DNA of 64,000 nt from Cladopsammia gracilis. Its lineage: Eukaryota; Cnidaria; Anthozoa; Scleractinia; Dendrophylliidae. The notes under the pieces were generated by a model that saw only the letters and a list, made by a program, of their open reading frames with translations, was not told where the DNA came from and searched no databases. Where the stretch lies: the NCBI GenBank assembly GCA_022457155.1, contig JAJGOT010000155.1, positions 125,001 to 189,000 on the forward strand. The letters are read 5' to 3'. Every line of letters starts with the position of its first letter. Within the stretch, counting starts at the first letter, position 1. The position numbers and the translations under genes were made by a program. Positions 1 to 9,400 of this stretch are shown here, one piece after another.

Positions 1-316
1 ACGTAACTCACGGGGAGTGGCGATAGAAATATCCTCCGGGACAGGGAGTGAATGCAAAAAGAGCTCAAGCTCTTTGTGAAGGGAGGACTTTTGTTTGGCG
101 TAACTGGAACTAGCGGAAAAACTAGCAATCTGCGATAAGTGGTCGTCGAGTGCAGAGACGTCCAGAGCCACAACGGAACTGGAGGCAGAAACATCCGATA
201 GGACTTTTCTTTTATAACCACAACTCTGGCAGAAGCGGAAGGAAGCGTCGTTAGGGTATGCACATAAAGGGCATGATACCGACGGTAAAAAGAGCTTTGG
301 GACCACTGGTAATGGC
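1..316 (-). pseudogene. DIRS-like element: zinc-ribbon plus N-terminal part of tyrosine recombinase, cut by window edge
   Basis: Read on the minus strand, an open frame with no stop runs from about 316 to the left edge. It contains CPLCAYPNDASFRFCQ followed by SCG, a C-x2-C...C-x2-C ribbon, then a Ser-rich linker and a helix (HKELELFLHSLP) followed by ATPREL. That looks like the N-terminal core-binding part of the tyrosine recombinase that ends DIRS-type retroelements. An acceptor-like tract ending in TTTTTAG just upstream suggests this is a 3' exon. The catalytic recombinase domain, if present, lies outside the window. Whether it is intact cannot be judged. Confidence 0.6.
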
Positions 317-356
317 TAAAAAGCCAAACACTAACAAACGAACCATCAAAACAATT

Positions 357-870
357 TTACTGATAGAACAAGTTACAAGTGTCTGGTTTGCAAACAGTCT
401 GCTTAAGATAACGGAGCGCTAGAGAACTTTACAAAATAAGTCGTCTGATCAGAAAATTCACACAACTGTTCATAGACAAAGTCTTGGAAATGCAAATTAT
501 CCTAAAAGCCCATTAAATGTTATCAATAATCCCCGTGGCCCACAAAAGGTATCACTAACACAAAAACATCTACTGAGCCCTTGGGGTGTATAACAAAAAC
601 ATCGAAAAATTTTATTGATAGAACAAGTTACAAGCGTCTGGCATGCAAACAGTCTGCTTAAGATAACGAAGCGCTAGAGATCTTTACAAACTAAGTCGTC
701 TAATCAGAAAATCCACACAACTGTTACGTTCATTGACAAATTAAGTCATATTGGAAATGCAAATTATCCTAAAAGCGCATAAAATTAAATGTTCTCAATA
801 ATCTGCGTGGCCCACAAAAGGCGTCACTAACACAAACACATCTACTGAGCCTTTCGGGTGAATAACAACA
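357..870 (-). repeat. Two-copy tandem repeat (~255 bp unit) inside the DIRS-like element
   Basis: The block beginning near 357 (GATAGAACAAGTTACAAG, then GTCTGCTTAAGATAAC and GCAAATTATCCTAAAAG) recurs from near 612 with scattered differences. The two units lie between the RNase H segment and the recombinase exon, so they are probably an internal non-coding repeat of the element. Confidence 0.8.
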
Positions 871-1011
871 GGGAAATATACTAAAGGCCCAAAGATCCCA
901 AAGTAATTTAAAGGTGCCTGAAAAACCATGCCAAGAAGGTATTAAAATTGCCCCCAACTCACCGTTACAAAAGAGCTTGAGTGAAAAACGGGCTAATTGG
1001 GAAAGAATAGG

Positions 1012-1671
1012 TCACCAATACCGTTTAGGGTAAATATCAGGGACGACAATGGTGGAACGCAGATGATTCAAAACTGGGCCAATCAATAAAATAGGCGGCA
1101 AAATGTACGAGTTGCGATAGAGGGGGTTGGGAACCGACTGGCTAAAGTCCTGGCCAAAGAAATCTACTCCTGATGAGAAAGGAGAAGGGAAAGGAGTAAA
1201 ACGGTGCAAAGAAAATCCATGACGGTCAGTCTGGGCATTTGAATCAAGGGCCATGAGGTCCACAGAATGGCAGCGTGAAGCACCAAAAGATGGGTGGCTT
1301 TGGAGACGGAATCGCAGGTGTGGAGTTAATTTGCTATGAGCTGGACAGAGCCTTCGAGAGGGGTGGTCAGTGGAATTCTCTCGATAAGAAATATAAAGAA
1401 CTGGCAGGTGCAGGTTGAGGCTTGAAACCGTATCTGACGACTCTTTTAGAGCATCAGAAAAACAACTAGACCGGGCTGCCCGGGACGGCCAAGCTTGAAC
1501 GAGGGCCTGGTTGTCAACATCCGCATCCACTCTTGCATCCCGAATTTTGTCACCAAAGGAAAGAAGATTATTAGAAAGGTCCTTGGTTTCCTTAGCGTTC
1601 AGGATGTGCAGATCAACAAGAGATGCCGAAAGGGCAGTTCCCCGATGTCGGGAAGAAGTTTCCCGGCACAA
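1012..1671 (-). pseudogene. DIRS-like element: C-terminal RNase H region of the RT polyprotein
   Basis: The minus-strand frame contains YISYRENSTDHPSRRL, SVDLMALDSNAQTDR, HRFTPFPSPF, GVDFFGQ and VVPDIYPKRYW. This string of motifs is typical of the RNase H end of DIRS-like RT polyproteins. It lies upstream (in minus-strand order) of the recombinase exon at 1-316, the usual DIRS order. The N-terminal RT is not visible to the right of 1700, so the copy is 5' truncated. There is no intact RT. Confidence 0.6.
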
Positions 1672-2072
1672 ATATCCCGAACAAAATTGCCGTCAAAATA
1701 AGGAGTTGTCATTCCTCTGTGACGTGGCCACATATCCATGGTTACCCAGTCAGAAACTCTGGAGTGGAGAACTTGCACGCATGGTGTAGGATCGAAACTG
1801 TGCTAGGGAGTAGGAGTACTTGATATTTTACAAAACGAAAATGACTATATTCAAACGCTTTTGATAATTAAAGAAATTGATTTCTAGTTAAATTCAACAA
1901 CAATTATTTTATTTATTCAACTATTCATTTATTTTCTCTCAATTCTAAACTTTCTAATTGTAAAACATATAACTTTCTCCGTGTACTTTTTCTTTAATCT
2001 GCCCGCCTAGAATAGCCTTTGCTAAATGCGGGCAGCAAAAATGTAACTGTGTTTTTAAAAGTAAAGACTTTT

Positions 2073-2101
2073 TGTTGTTGTTGTTGTTGTTGTTGTTGTT
2101 G
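2073..2101 (+). repeat. (TTG)n microsatellite, probable non-LTR element tail
   Basis: A run of about nine TTG units follows TAAAGACTTTT. Many invertebrate SINEs and LINEs end in such a short tandem tail. The 1700-2072 sequence before it shows no recognisable coding motif. Confidence 0.6.
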
Positions 2102-2146
2102 GATTCCGTTTTCCGATTCTGGTTTCAGTTTTGATGTTCGAGTATC

Positions 2147-2222
2147 AAGTTACATGAACTCTCTCAAAGGCGGACAGTAAATCCGGTAACGAGGGTGTCC
2201 GCCTTAGAGAGAGTTGACTGTA
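2147..2222 (-). mobile_element. Remnant of a mariner-like MITE with GCGGACA modules
   Basis: The segment ends GTGTCCGCCTTAGAGAGAG then TTGACTGTA and begins with the inverted ACTCTCTCAAAGGCGGACA. It matches the terminal inverted repeats of the larger element at 23835-25776. Confidence 0.65.
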
Positions 2223-2384
2223 CGCTTTACATAAACAACCTTTTCATCAATTTATTAGCCTGCGTAGCAGGCATCGGGTAGAGCCATCTACTCTCTTAGC
2301 TCAAAAACATTAAAAACAGAATTTTCTAAAACCTTCCAGAACAGGCATCAAAAACATACGGAGAAACAAAGTGAATTTAATATA

Positions 2385-4015
2385 CATATGTATAGATAGG
2401 CTGAGCCTAACAGCGTCGCTCTATGAACATAAAGCCGATGATAAACTTAACTGAGGTGAAAGGTCGGAAGCACAGGAATTAAGATTGACGACCGGGCTAT
2501 TTTTTAATTTTAGCAATTCTCAAAAACAGAATTACGCGACCGTCTGCACAGTACATTTAGACCGTAGAAAAGTTCACAAAAAACAACTTTTTCTCCGTCT
2601 AGAATAACTAGTACGACTACTTTCCGAATAAAATACACCTGTTGCGTATCAAAAATTGCCCGAGAAACTGATTTGGAAATCAAAATTGCCAAAATACACA
2701 AACATATTTGCGCTGCATGCGAGTGAAGTTACAACTATAGAATCCAAGTCTTGTTTTGTTTACATAAAATCGCTTTTCAACCTATGTAATGAAAAAACAA
2801 ACATAAAAATGGACAACACAATCTTCTTTCGAAAAATTTTATTCAAACCTCCATAAGTTTATGTTTAAGTATTGTTCCACATAAGAACGATAGCAAACTT
2901 CATTGTTCTGCGGCATTAGCTCTTTCCCACATAGAATATCTTTGATTTCAAGAATAGAGGAGGAGCTGATGGTTAATAATTATATTTCATGATAAAAATA
3001 AAGAAAATCCATTTGCGTCAAATAAATTTTAGGAAATGTTCGTGCTTAACCAATCAGAATAGCAGAAGACAATAGCTAATAATTTTGCTTCTTTGATGAA
3101 TTTCCCCAAATACGATATCTTTTAAAAATTTTATGTTGTGCGATTGGGTCTCAAATTACTTGAAACCTTAAAAAAATTAGACGAAATGCACCTTGAACCT
3201 TAACTTTTTAGCGGTTTTTGAGTCTAGGCCAATGAGATCACTAGTTGTAACAATGAAAAAACTTGACATTCCATCGTGCTTGACATTCCATTGCCGTTCA
3301 GCGCTATCCTTCTTATGCGGATCATTACTTAAAAGCAAAGCGCGAACCATTTATAGCGCTTCGAGGCCGAGCAGTCTTCCATGAAAGAAATCAAAACGAC
3401 TGAATTGGTTGAGCACGTTTCATGAACAATTCTCCAAAACTAGCGAGAACACAAAGAAAAAGTCAATCATAGATTGATATCAACATAAATTCCCATCGAA
3501 AATGTATTTTGTTTTACCTTTAAGTCCCTCGACCGCTTGGAAATTATTTAAATCTCCGCTTCTTCAGTTCTGAAACCCGAAGTGACAAACATCTCCTTGC
3601 ATTGCTCCCACATTGATAAAAACGTATGAAGTTCCTCGAAGCAAGATTTTATCCCTGAAAGCTCTTCTTTTTCCACTATAGCGGCTTCTGAGTATCCCTT
3701 AATTAGTATCCCTGTCTTGAGTAGCAAACCGCGAAAAAATGCAGGAAAATAACGACTTTCATTTAAACGGTTTTCTCCACTTACTAAACACAGCAAAACA
3801 TATCAAAGTGCATGTTTTCCCAGCTGACGTGACATTCGGCCGTGTAACGCGCATGTTTTGCGATGTCATATGCGCCCTCGAGTTGGCCTTGCGCGACGCA
3901 CCGACACTCATGTCACGGACGCGCGCCCGCGAAACATTCCGCTAGCCATGACCATGAAAATGAACGGCATAGGTTCTATGAGGATGAGGCTGCGCTGCGA
4001 GAGCTCCGCTATAAA
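2385..4015 (-). repeat. Dispersed repeat 'A', copy 1 (minus orientation)
   Basis: This copy runs from the mirror of CTATCTATATATATT near 2385 to a GC-rich end with GAGAGCTCCGCTATAAA near 4010. Blocks shared with 12480-13600 and 21930-22995 include TTTTCGATGGGAATTTATG, AAGCGATTTTATGT, TTTAGCGGAGAA and a Leu/Lys-rich frame (3548-3796 minus). It lacks recognisable transposase motifs. It is probably a non-autonomous DNA element, but the class is uncertain. Confidence 0.75.
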
Positions 4016-4557
4016 TCGGGCAGACTTGGCAGTCTTCCAAGCCTGCCCGAATCGAGGGCTGTTTACCCCGTTTCCCTAAATTCAGATTTTCTCTTAACCT
4101 GTGAATTTATAAAAAAAGGTTACCTTGATTATGCAACCCAAGGTACTGTATTCACAGTCTATAACAGTCAAAGGACAAAGCCGTTCAGTGTGGTCAGTCA
4201 CCTATTGGAGAAAAATTGTTAAAGTGGGAGAAATTAAAAACATGTAAAAACATGTACTGCTTCCATTTCTAGTGGCCACAGCCGTACTCCATGGCTATAT
4301 CACATTACTCCAGGGCTCCAAGGAAACTGAAACGGCATTACAGACCGGTATCTAGGTATATTGAGCCTTCTTTCCAGTTTCTAAGGCTCAATCAAGGGAC
4401 CCTCATCCCCTTTCCCCCTACCCTGGCTTTGAAACCCTGGCTCAATAGCAACATGTGGAAGGAATTGTTGGTGAGATCGAATCACACGCATGTCACACAC
4501 ATCTTATGAAGTTTTTCATGTCGGATTATGCACTCATTGAAGGCGTCTCAGGCAGCC

Positions 4558-4862
4558 ACTCAGTGGCGGATCCAGTGGAAGGGTCGGGGGGTGGGGGGGG
4601 GGGGGTCCGGATCCCCCCTATCAGACCTGTGTCATCAGACCTGTGTCTCCCATGTGGTTCATAAAAATAATAGAATAAAATTGTTTTATACGTAGTTGTT
4701 TCACTTCCACCAATTGACTGATTGTCAAGTTTTTGACTTAACAAACGCTTTTCGACTCTCAGGAATGCCGTAAATGGCGTTTTAGATGGTAAAATCGGAA
4801 ACAATTTCCAGGAACATGCACCCGGACCCCCCTTTTAGAAAATTCCTGGATCCGCCCCTGGC
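4558..4862. mobile_element. MITE with GGCGGATCCAG termini, copy 1
   Basis: The left end reads CAGTGGCGGATCCAGT and the right end is CTGGATCCGCCCCTGG, so the termini are inverted. A poly-G tract lies inside the left end. The central part (TTGACTGATTGTCAAG, AACAAACGCTTTTCGACT) recurs inverted at 27950-28209. Confidence 0.8.
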
Positions 4863-5047
4863 CACTGGTGGTCCATTGTTGATCTCATCTCACCAACCCC
4901 ACCCATGAACGAATGTATGAAACTGAGGGTGGTCACAGCCAAGATTCGTTACGTCCTCAGTGGTTTTTTAAAGTCCTCATTGAAGACGTGACCTCCATGT
5001 CTACGTGGCCATCCGAGCCACGTAAATGACTGTTTCACCCACTATCT

Positions 5048-5262
5048 CGGTAGGTTCGCGTGTGGTGCAGTGGTGATCAGTGACTGATCACGTCTGCCTT
5101 TTAAGCCGAAGACGGGGGTTCGATTCCTTGTCGGTGAATCATATTTTGACATAGTATGTTACATCGTGCTTTTATCATGTAAAGCAGTTGTACATAGTTT
5201 TAATTTTTAATTATTAACTTAACTGATGATTCTCCGTGTTTAAATAAAGATTTACATTACAT
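5048..5262 (+). mobile_element. tRNA-derived SINE
   Basis: A pol III B-box match GGGTTCGATTCC lies at 5116-5127 and an A-box-like TGGTGCAGTGGTGA lies about 45 bp upstream, as in a tRNA gene. The predicted acceptor stem does not close, so this is not a working tRNA. An AT-rich body follows, ending in AAATAAAGATTTACATTACAT. The foldback element starts directly after it. Confidence 0.65.
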
Positions 5263-5943
5263 CCCGGCATAGTAAGTCGAACGTTCGAAAATCGAACTCA
5301 ATCGATCTCAATCGAACTCAATCAGTGGATTGAGTTCGATTGAGTTCGGCAATCGAACGGAATCGAACACCGGACTTTCAGTGAGTTCGATTTCCGAACA
5401 AATCGAATTCAATCGAACAAATCGAACTCAATCGAAATCAATCCATCTGATTGTGTTCGACTGAGTTCGGAAACCGAACTCAATCGAACACAATTAAATG
5501 GATTGCGTTCGATTGGCTCTGGTAAACCTATACAAAGCAAGCCCAAAGCAAGCCCATCAAAGCAGGTTTTTCTTGTGCTTTTTTACAATTTATTCAATAA
5601 CAGAAACCCCATTTATAAACTGTCCACGGCAGTTAAGAGAACAGAAGAGAGCAAAGCTATCATTATTCCCGCGGGCGAAATTGTTGTAAGTGCGCTACAC
5701 TCCGGGCTGAAGTAACTCGAGCTTCCAAGAGCTGGTTATGGATTTTCAACGCCTGTTTTACACAAATTACGAGTTCGAAAATCGAACGTTCGATTGGGTT
5801 CGATTGATTTTTTTTCTTTTCGGTGAGTTCGATTTCGTTCGATTGCCGAACTCAATCGAACTCAATCCATGAATTGAGCTCGATTGAGTTTGATTGAGTT
5901 CGATTTAAATTTAGTTCGATTGGGTTCGATTTACTATGCCGGG
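5263..5943. mobile_element. Foldback element with tandem-array inverted termini (TCGAACTCA unit)
   Basis: Both ends share CCCGGCATAGTAA in inverted orientation (5263 and 5943). Inward from each end the sequence is a degenerate array of a 10-11 bp unit, ATCGAACTCA on the left and TGAGTTCGAT on the right. The middle (about 5500-5760) is non-repetitive and has no coding motif. It ends 288 bp before the TRAF start codon. Confidence 0.85.
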
Positions 5944-6230
5944 TTTTATCCATTTATTTGATTTGTTCCTTTGATAGAACAGTTCTTTACACAGATCCTA
6001 TGTGAAAATTATGACCGATTCACTTAGAAAGAATATTCCTTGCAGTCAGTTTCTTATCAGTGTTTATTCATTTTCAGATGACATGGTTGACACAGCAAAA
6101 GTCGAAACGAAGTTACGCAACGAACTTAGACGAGATAGGTCACACAATCACGGCAATCGGTGGATGATTATATTCGGTGTTATCTATTTATAAATTTGAC
6201 CCCCAGAGGTTTACAGACGGATTTTACAAC
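5944..6230 (+). promoter_or_regulatory. Region upstream of the TRAF start codon (5' UTR/promoter candidate)
   Basis: About 290 bp separate the foldback element from the ATG. It contains a splice-acceptor-like pyrimidine tract and CAG at 6077 and no clear TATA box. It probably holds 5' UTR and either a short promoter or the end of a 5' intron. No specific factor site is claimed. Confidence 0.35.
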
Positions 6231-6400
6231 ATGGCGGAAGCGCTTCGCAATCGCTTACCATCAGGCCATGACGAAGAGTTTACGAGTGAAGTTGAAGATG
6301 ATTTACAATGCTTAATTTGTCATTTGCCGCTGAAGGAGCCTGTTCTTACGAGATGCGGACACAGGTTTTGTAAAGAATGCCTTGAGGAACATCTCAGAAG
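6231..6400 (+). CDS. TRAF exon 1: start codon and first part of RING finger
   Basis: The first in-frame ATG is at 6231; the open frame extends upstream only without an ATG. The exon encodes an acidic N-terminus and then CLIC, RCGHRFC and KEC, supplying RING ligands C27, C30, C42, H44, C47 and C50. It ends at AGAAG|GTGAGG after two bases of codon 57. The last RING ligands are missing here and come from the 64-nt second exon. A pyrimidine tract with CAG at 6071-6077 suggests that the exon, with 5' UTR, may begin at 6078 and that a non-coding first exon lies further upstream. Confidence 0.92.
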
Positions 6401-9400
6401 GTGAGGTTTACATTTTGATAGGATGGACATCTTGGTGCTTAAACTATTAACTTGTGTGCCGTCTGTAAAGGATCTCGACTTGTTGTTGTTGGCTAATTTA
6501 TTCGGGCCAAGGCATTAAATGTCTTTCAACTCTAGCTTTATGAGTGGGACTGATGAGTAGGAACAATATAACATAATTGCACATACACTATACCGCTCAT
6601 GCTCTTTTTAATAAGAGCATGAGCATAAAAATACTGTAAAGAACAATCAAGCATTGTGTCGATTGGTAATATAATATCATCCTTGGCCGGTCTTAAATTC
6701 TATTTAGATTTGTTATGTGTAATGTTATTCTGGAGTAAGGTCAACCTGATTTCATTATGATCACAAACGATCGCTCGATCGTTGCCAAAAACACTGTGAT
6801 TATGATTGCAATCGTAGATGAATATAAGTTGGAGAAAAGTTATCAATTATCATACTACAGTTAAACAAAACGCCCATCTCATTCAGGTCACGCGACATTC
6901 ATTGTCCAAACTTTCCCTTCTGCGACCGAAAATGCTACATTGAAGTTAAATGATGCTAAATACATATTTAACGGATAAAGTTCTTTATTAAGCCGGTAGC
7001 CTAGAAAACGATTTGAATATGATCATGTGGGTTGCTAGGAGCGACGCCATTTTTGTGTCGACATTCATTTTTTGTGAGGTCAGAAAAGCAATCTTGTATT
7101 TTAGTCACGTAGTCGTTCTCCGTCCGCCTTATTACAAGGCCCGAAGGACCGAAAATGTCCGTTTCCATTACGAACCAGTTTAACCCCAATCCCTTTTACA
7201 CTCCGCTCCCTTCCACCCCTTGTCACTTCCCGTTATAAGCCCTTTTATACAAGGAAGTCCGGATCTGACACTGCACTGCCCGCGTTTTGAATTTAAAGAA
7301 AAGAGTTTCAGTTTGTCATGCAACAACAACAAACAATTTATTCTTTCTTTGTACAACAATACAAGAGTTGGATGGTTTGGTTTGCCCTGCAAATAGCTGG
7401 AAAGCTAATCGTGGCGGGAGCAAAACAAAAAAAGTGAGAGCTTCTTTTAGTCGTGAGAAGGATTAAATACTCTACAAACGAGCTTAACACAATCAACGTG
7501 TCCGTAGAGAATTGGATAGATAATTTTATGAACAGGGTGGCCAATTCAGCTACTACCTGTAGGCTGGTGACCCTAGGGCCCCTGATTATTACTATTCTTC
7601 ATTGCCCAGTCGCCTAACCAAGCGCTCGGAATATGGACCAGGAGAAATATGAAAGGAGAAATAATGATTCCAGACCGCTTGGTTGTCATTTGGCATCCCT
7701 TACGCGCGATACACCTCAATGATGCTGCAGTAATCCGGGTAAAAGGGTTAAATATTTTGCATGTAAAGTTGGATATTTTTTAGCCCGGCCGTCTAGCTAA
7801 CCGGATCACTCTCCAGATCCATGTATGAATAGAGCCGAAATTCTGCCTGGATTTTTCCCTTGCACGCCCGGCTGCGCATCGGCGGTTTTAAGAGGAAAGC
7901 CCGCCTGCAACATTTGAGCTAGGTTTGGCGATTGATTGCTGGTAACATAAGTAGCATTTTTTAAATACCAATGTTCGTTGTCCATAAAACAAAACTTTAA
8001 ATGACAAAATATATACGTCACATCAAAAAATACTACTTGGATTTATATCAAACCTCACTTTTAGTTACTTATTCTTATATACCCCAAGTTTTCTATTGTG
8101 TAAAGAGTGATTTATCTACTTAAAACCCGTTTAAATGGTTTCAACATTTGTTCAACAATCATTACTCATGAGCGCAGCGGCATGAGTCTACAATAGGTTT
8201 CGGTCGAATTTCTTTTCGTAGTCACAAATTGCCTTGTTTTTTAAAAGTTTCCCGTATCCCGCGGGACGACTTTCACTGGTCTGATTGGTTGACACGCGAC
8301 CTCGTAATTTCGGCGTGCCCGTAATCACGTTCTTGTTTTCAAATAGCCGAGTCAAGCCACTAGCATTTGGACTTTACGGAAAAGAAATTACATTTTTCGA
8401 TGGGAATTTATGTTGATATCAATTTGTGACTGACTTTTTCTTTGTGTTCTCGTTAGCCTTTTAGAGATATGCTTATAAAACGTGTTCAAATTCAGTCGTA
8501 AATTCAGTCGTAATAAATGATATCTGATATCATGTTAACAAAACAAGACTTACATGTCACGCAAAATTCGTTGAGAGGGAAGGGGTGCGTGACCCAGTTA
8601 AAATAAACCGTAAAACTTTCTTATGCAAGCGCATGAGTATAGGCTACCAGTGTAGCCTCTTGTTCCAATTTGTTGCTCGAATGTTGATGGAGAACAAAGG
8701 AAATGTTGAAGCGATGTTAAATCAAAATTTCAAAGAACTTATAAAATTTGTTTATAGACACATCTTCAACACCTTTCAATAATCGGGAGCTAGCATAGCT
8801 CGGGTATCAAGTCAATCCTCATAATACAACTATGGTTTCTGATTCGGTAAACAGGCAGGAAGTTCAAGCCCAGTCTTACACTTGCCCTGCAGATTGGGAG
8901 GGCCTGGACCGAGACCGGGTAAGCCACTTCTATAATTTATCTTTTTATTAACTTCTTTATCTAAATGAATAAATGAACGAACAAATGAACGAAAGAACAA
9001 AAGAATACACGAACAATCGAACGAATGAATGAATGAGCGATTGAGCGAATAAATGAGCGAGCGAGTGAAGAATGAGCGAATGAATGAGCGATCGAGTGAA
9101 TGAATGAATGAATGAATGAATGAGCGAGCGAGCGAGCGAGCGAATAGATGAATTAACGAAACAAGATTACTGATTATCTTTTCAGTCTTTTCTATAGTGT
9201 TCGAGGCTTTATGTAAAATGACTAGAAATTAAGCGAAAAAATGAGAAGGATGCCAAGTTTCGGTAAAATCATTAACTGCCACTGCCACATTTTTACAAAA
9301 CAAGTCTTGAAAAGATCTTTAAAAATCTTAAAGTGCCTATAAGGCGAATATTCCTTTTGATATGTCGAAAGTTTCACTACTTGTGACCAGTCAAACTTAA

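Noticed and set aside
5048..5140. Possible tRNA gene (good B-box, TTT in the anticodon position)
   Set aside because: The acceptor stem does not pair and an AT-rich body with a tail follows, so it is called a SINE.
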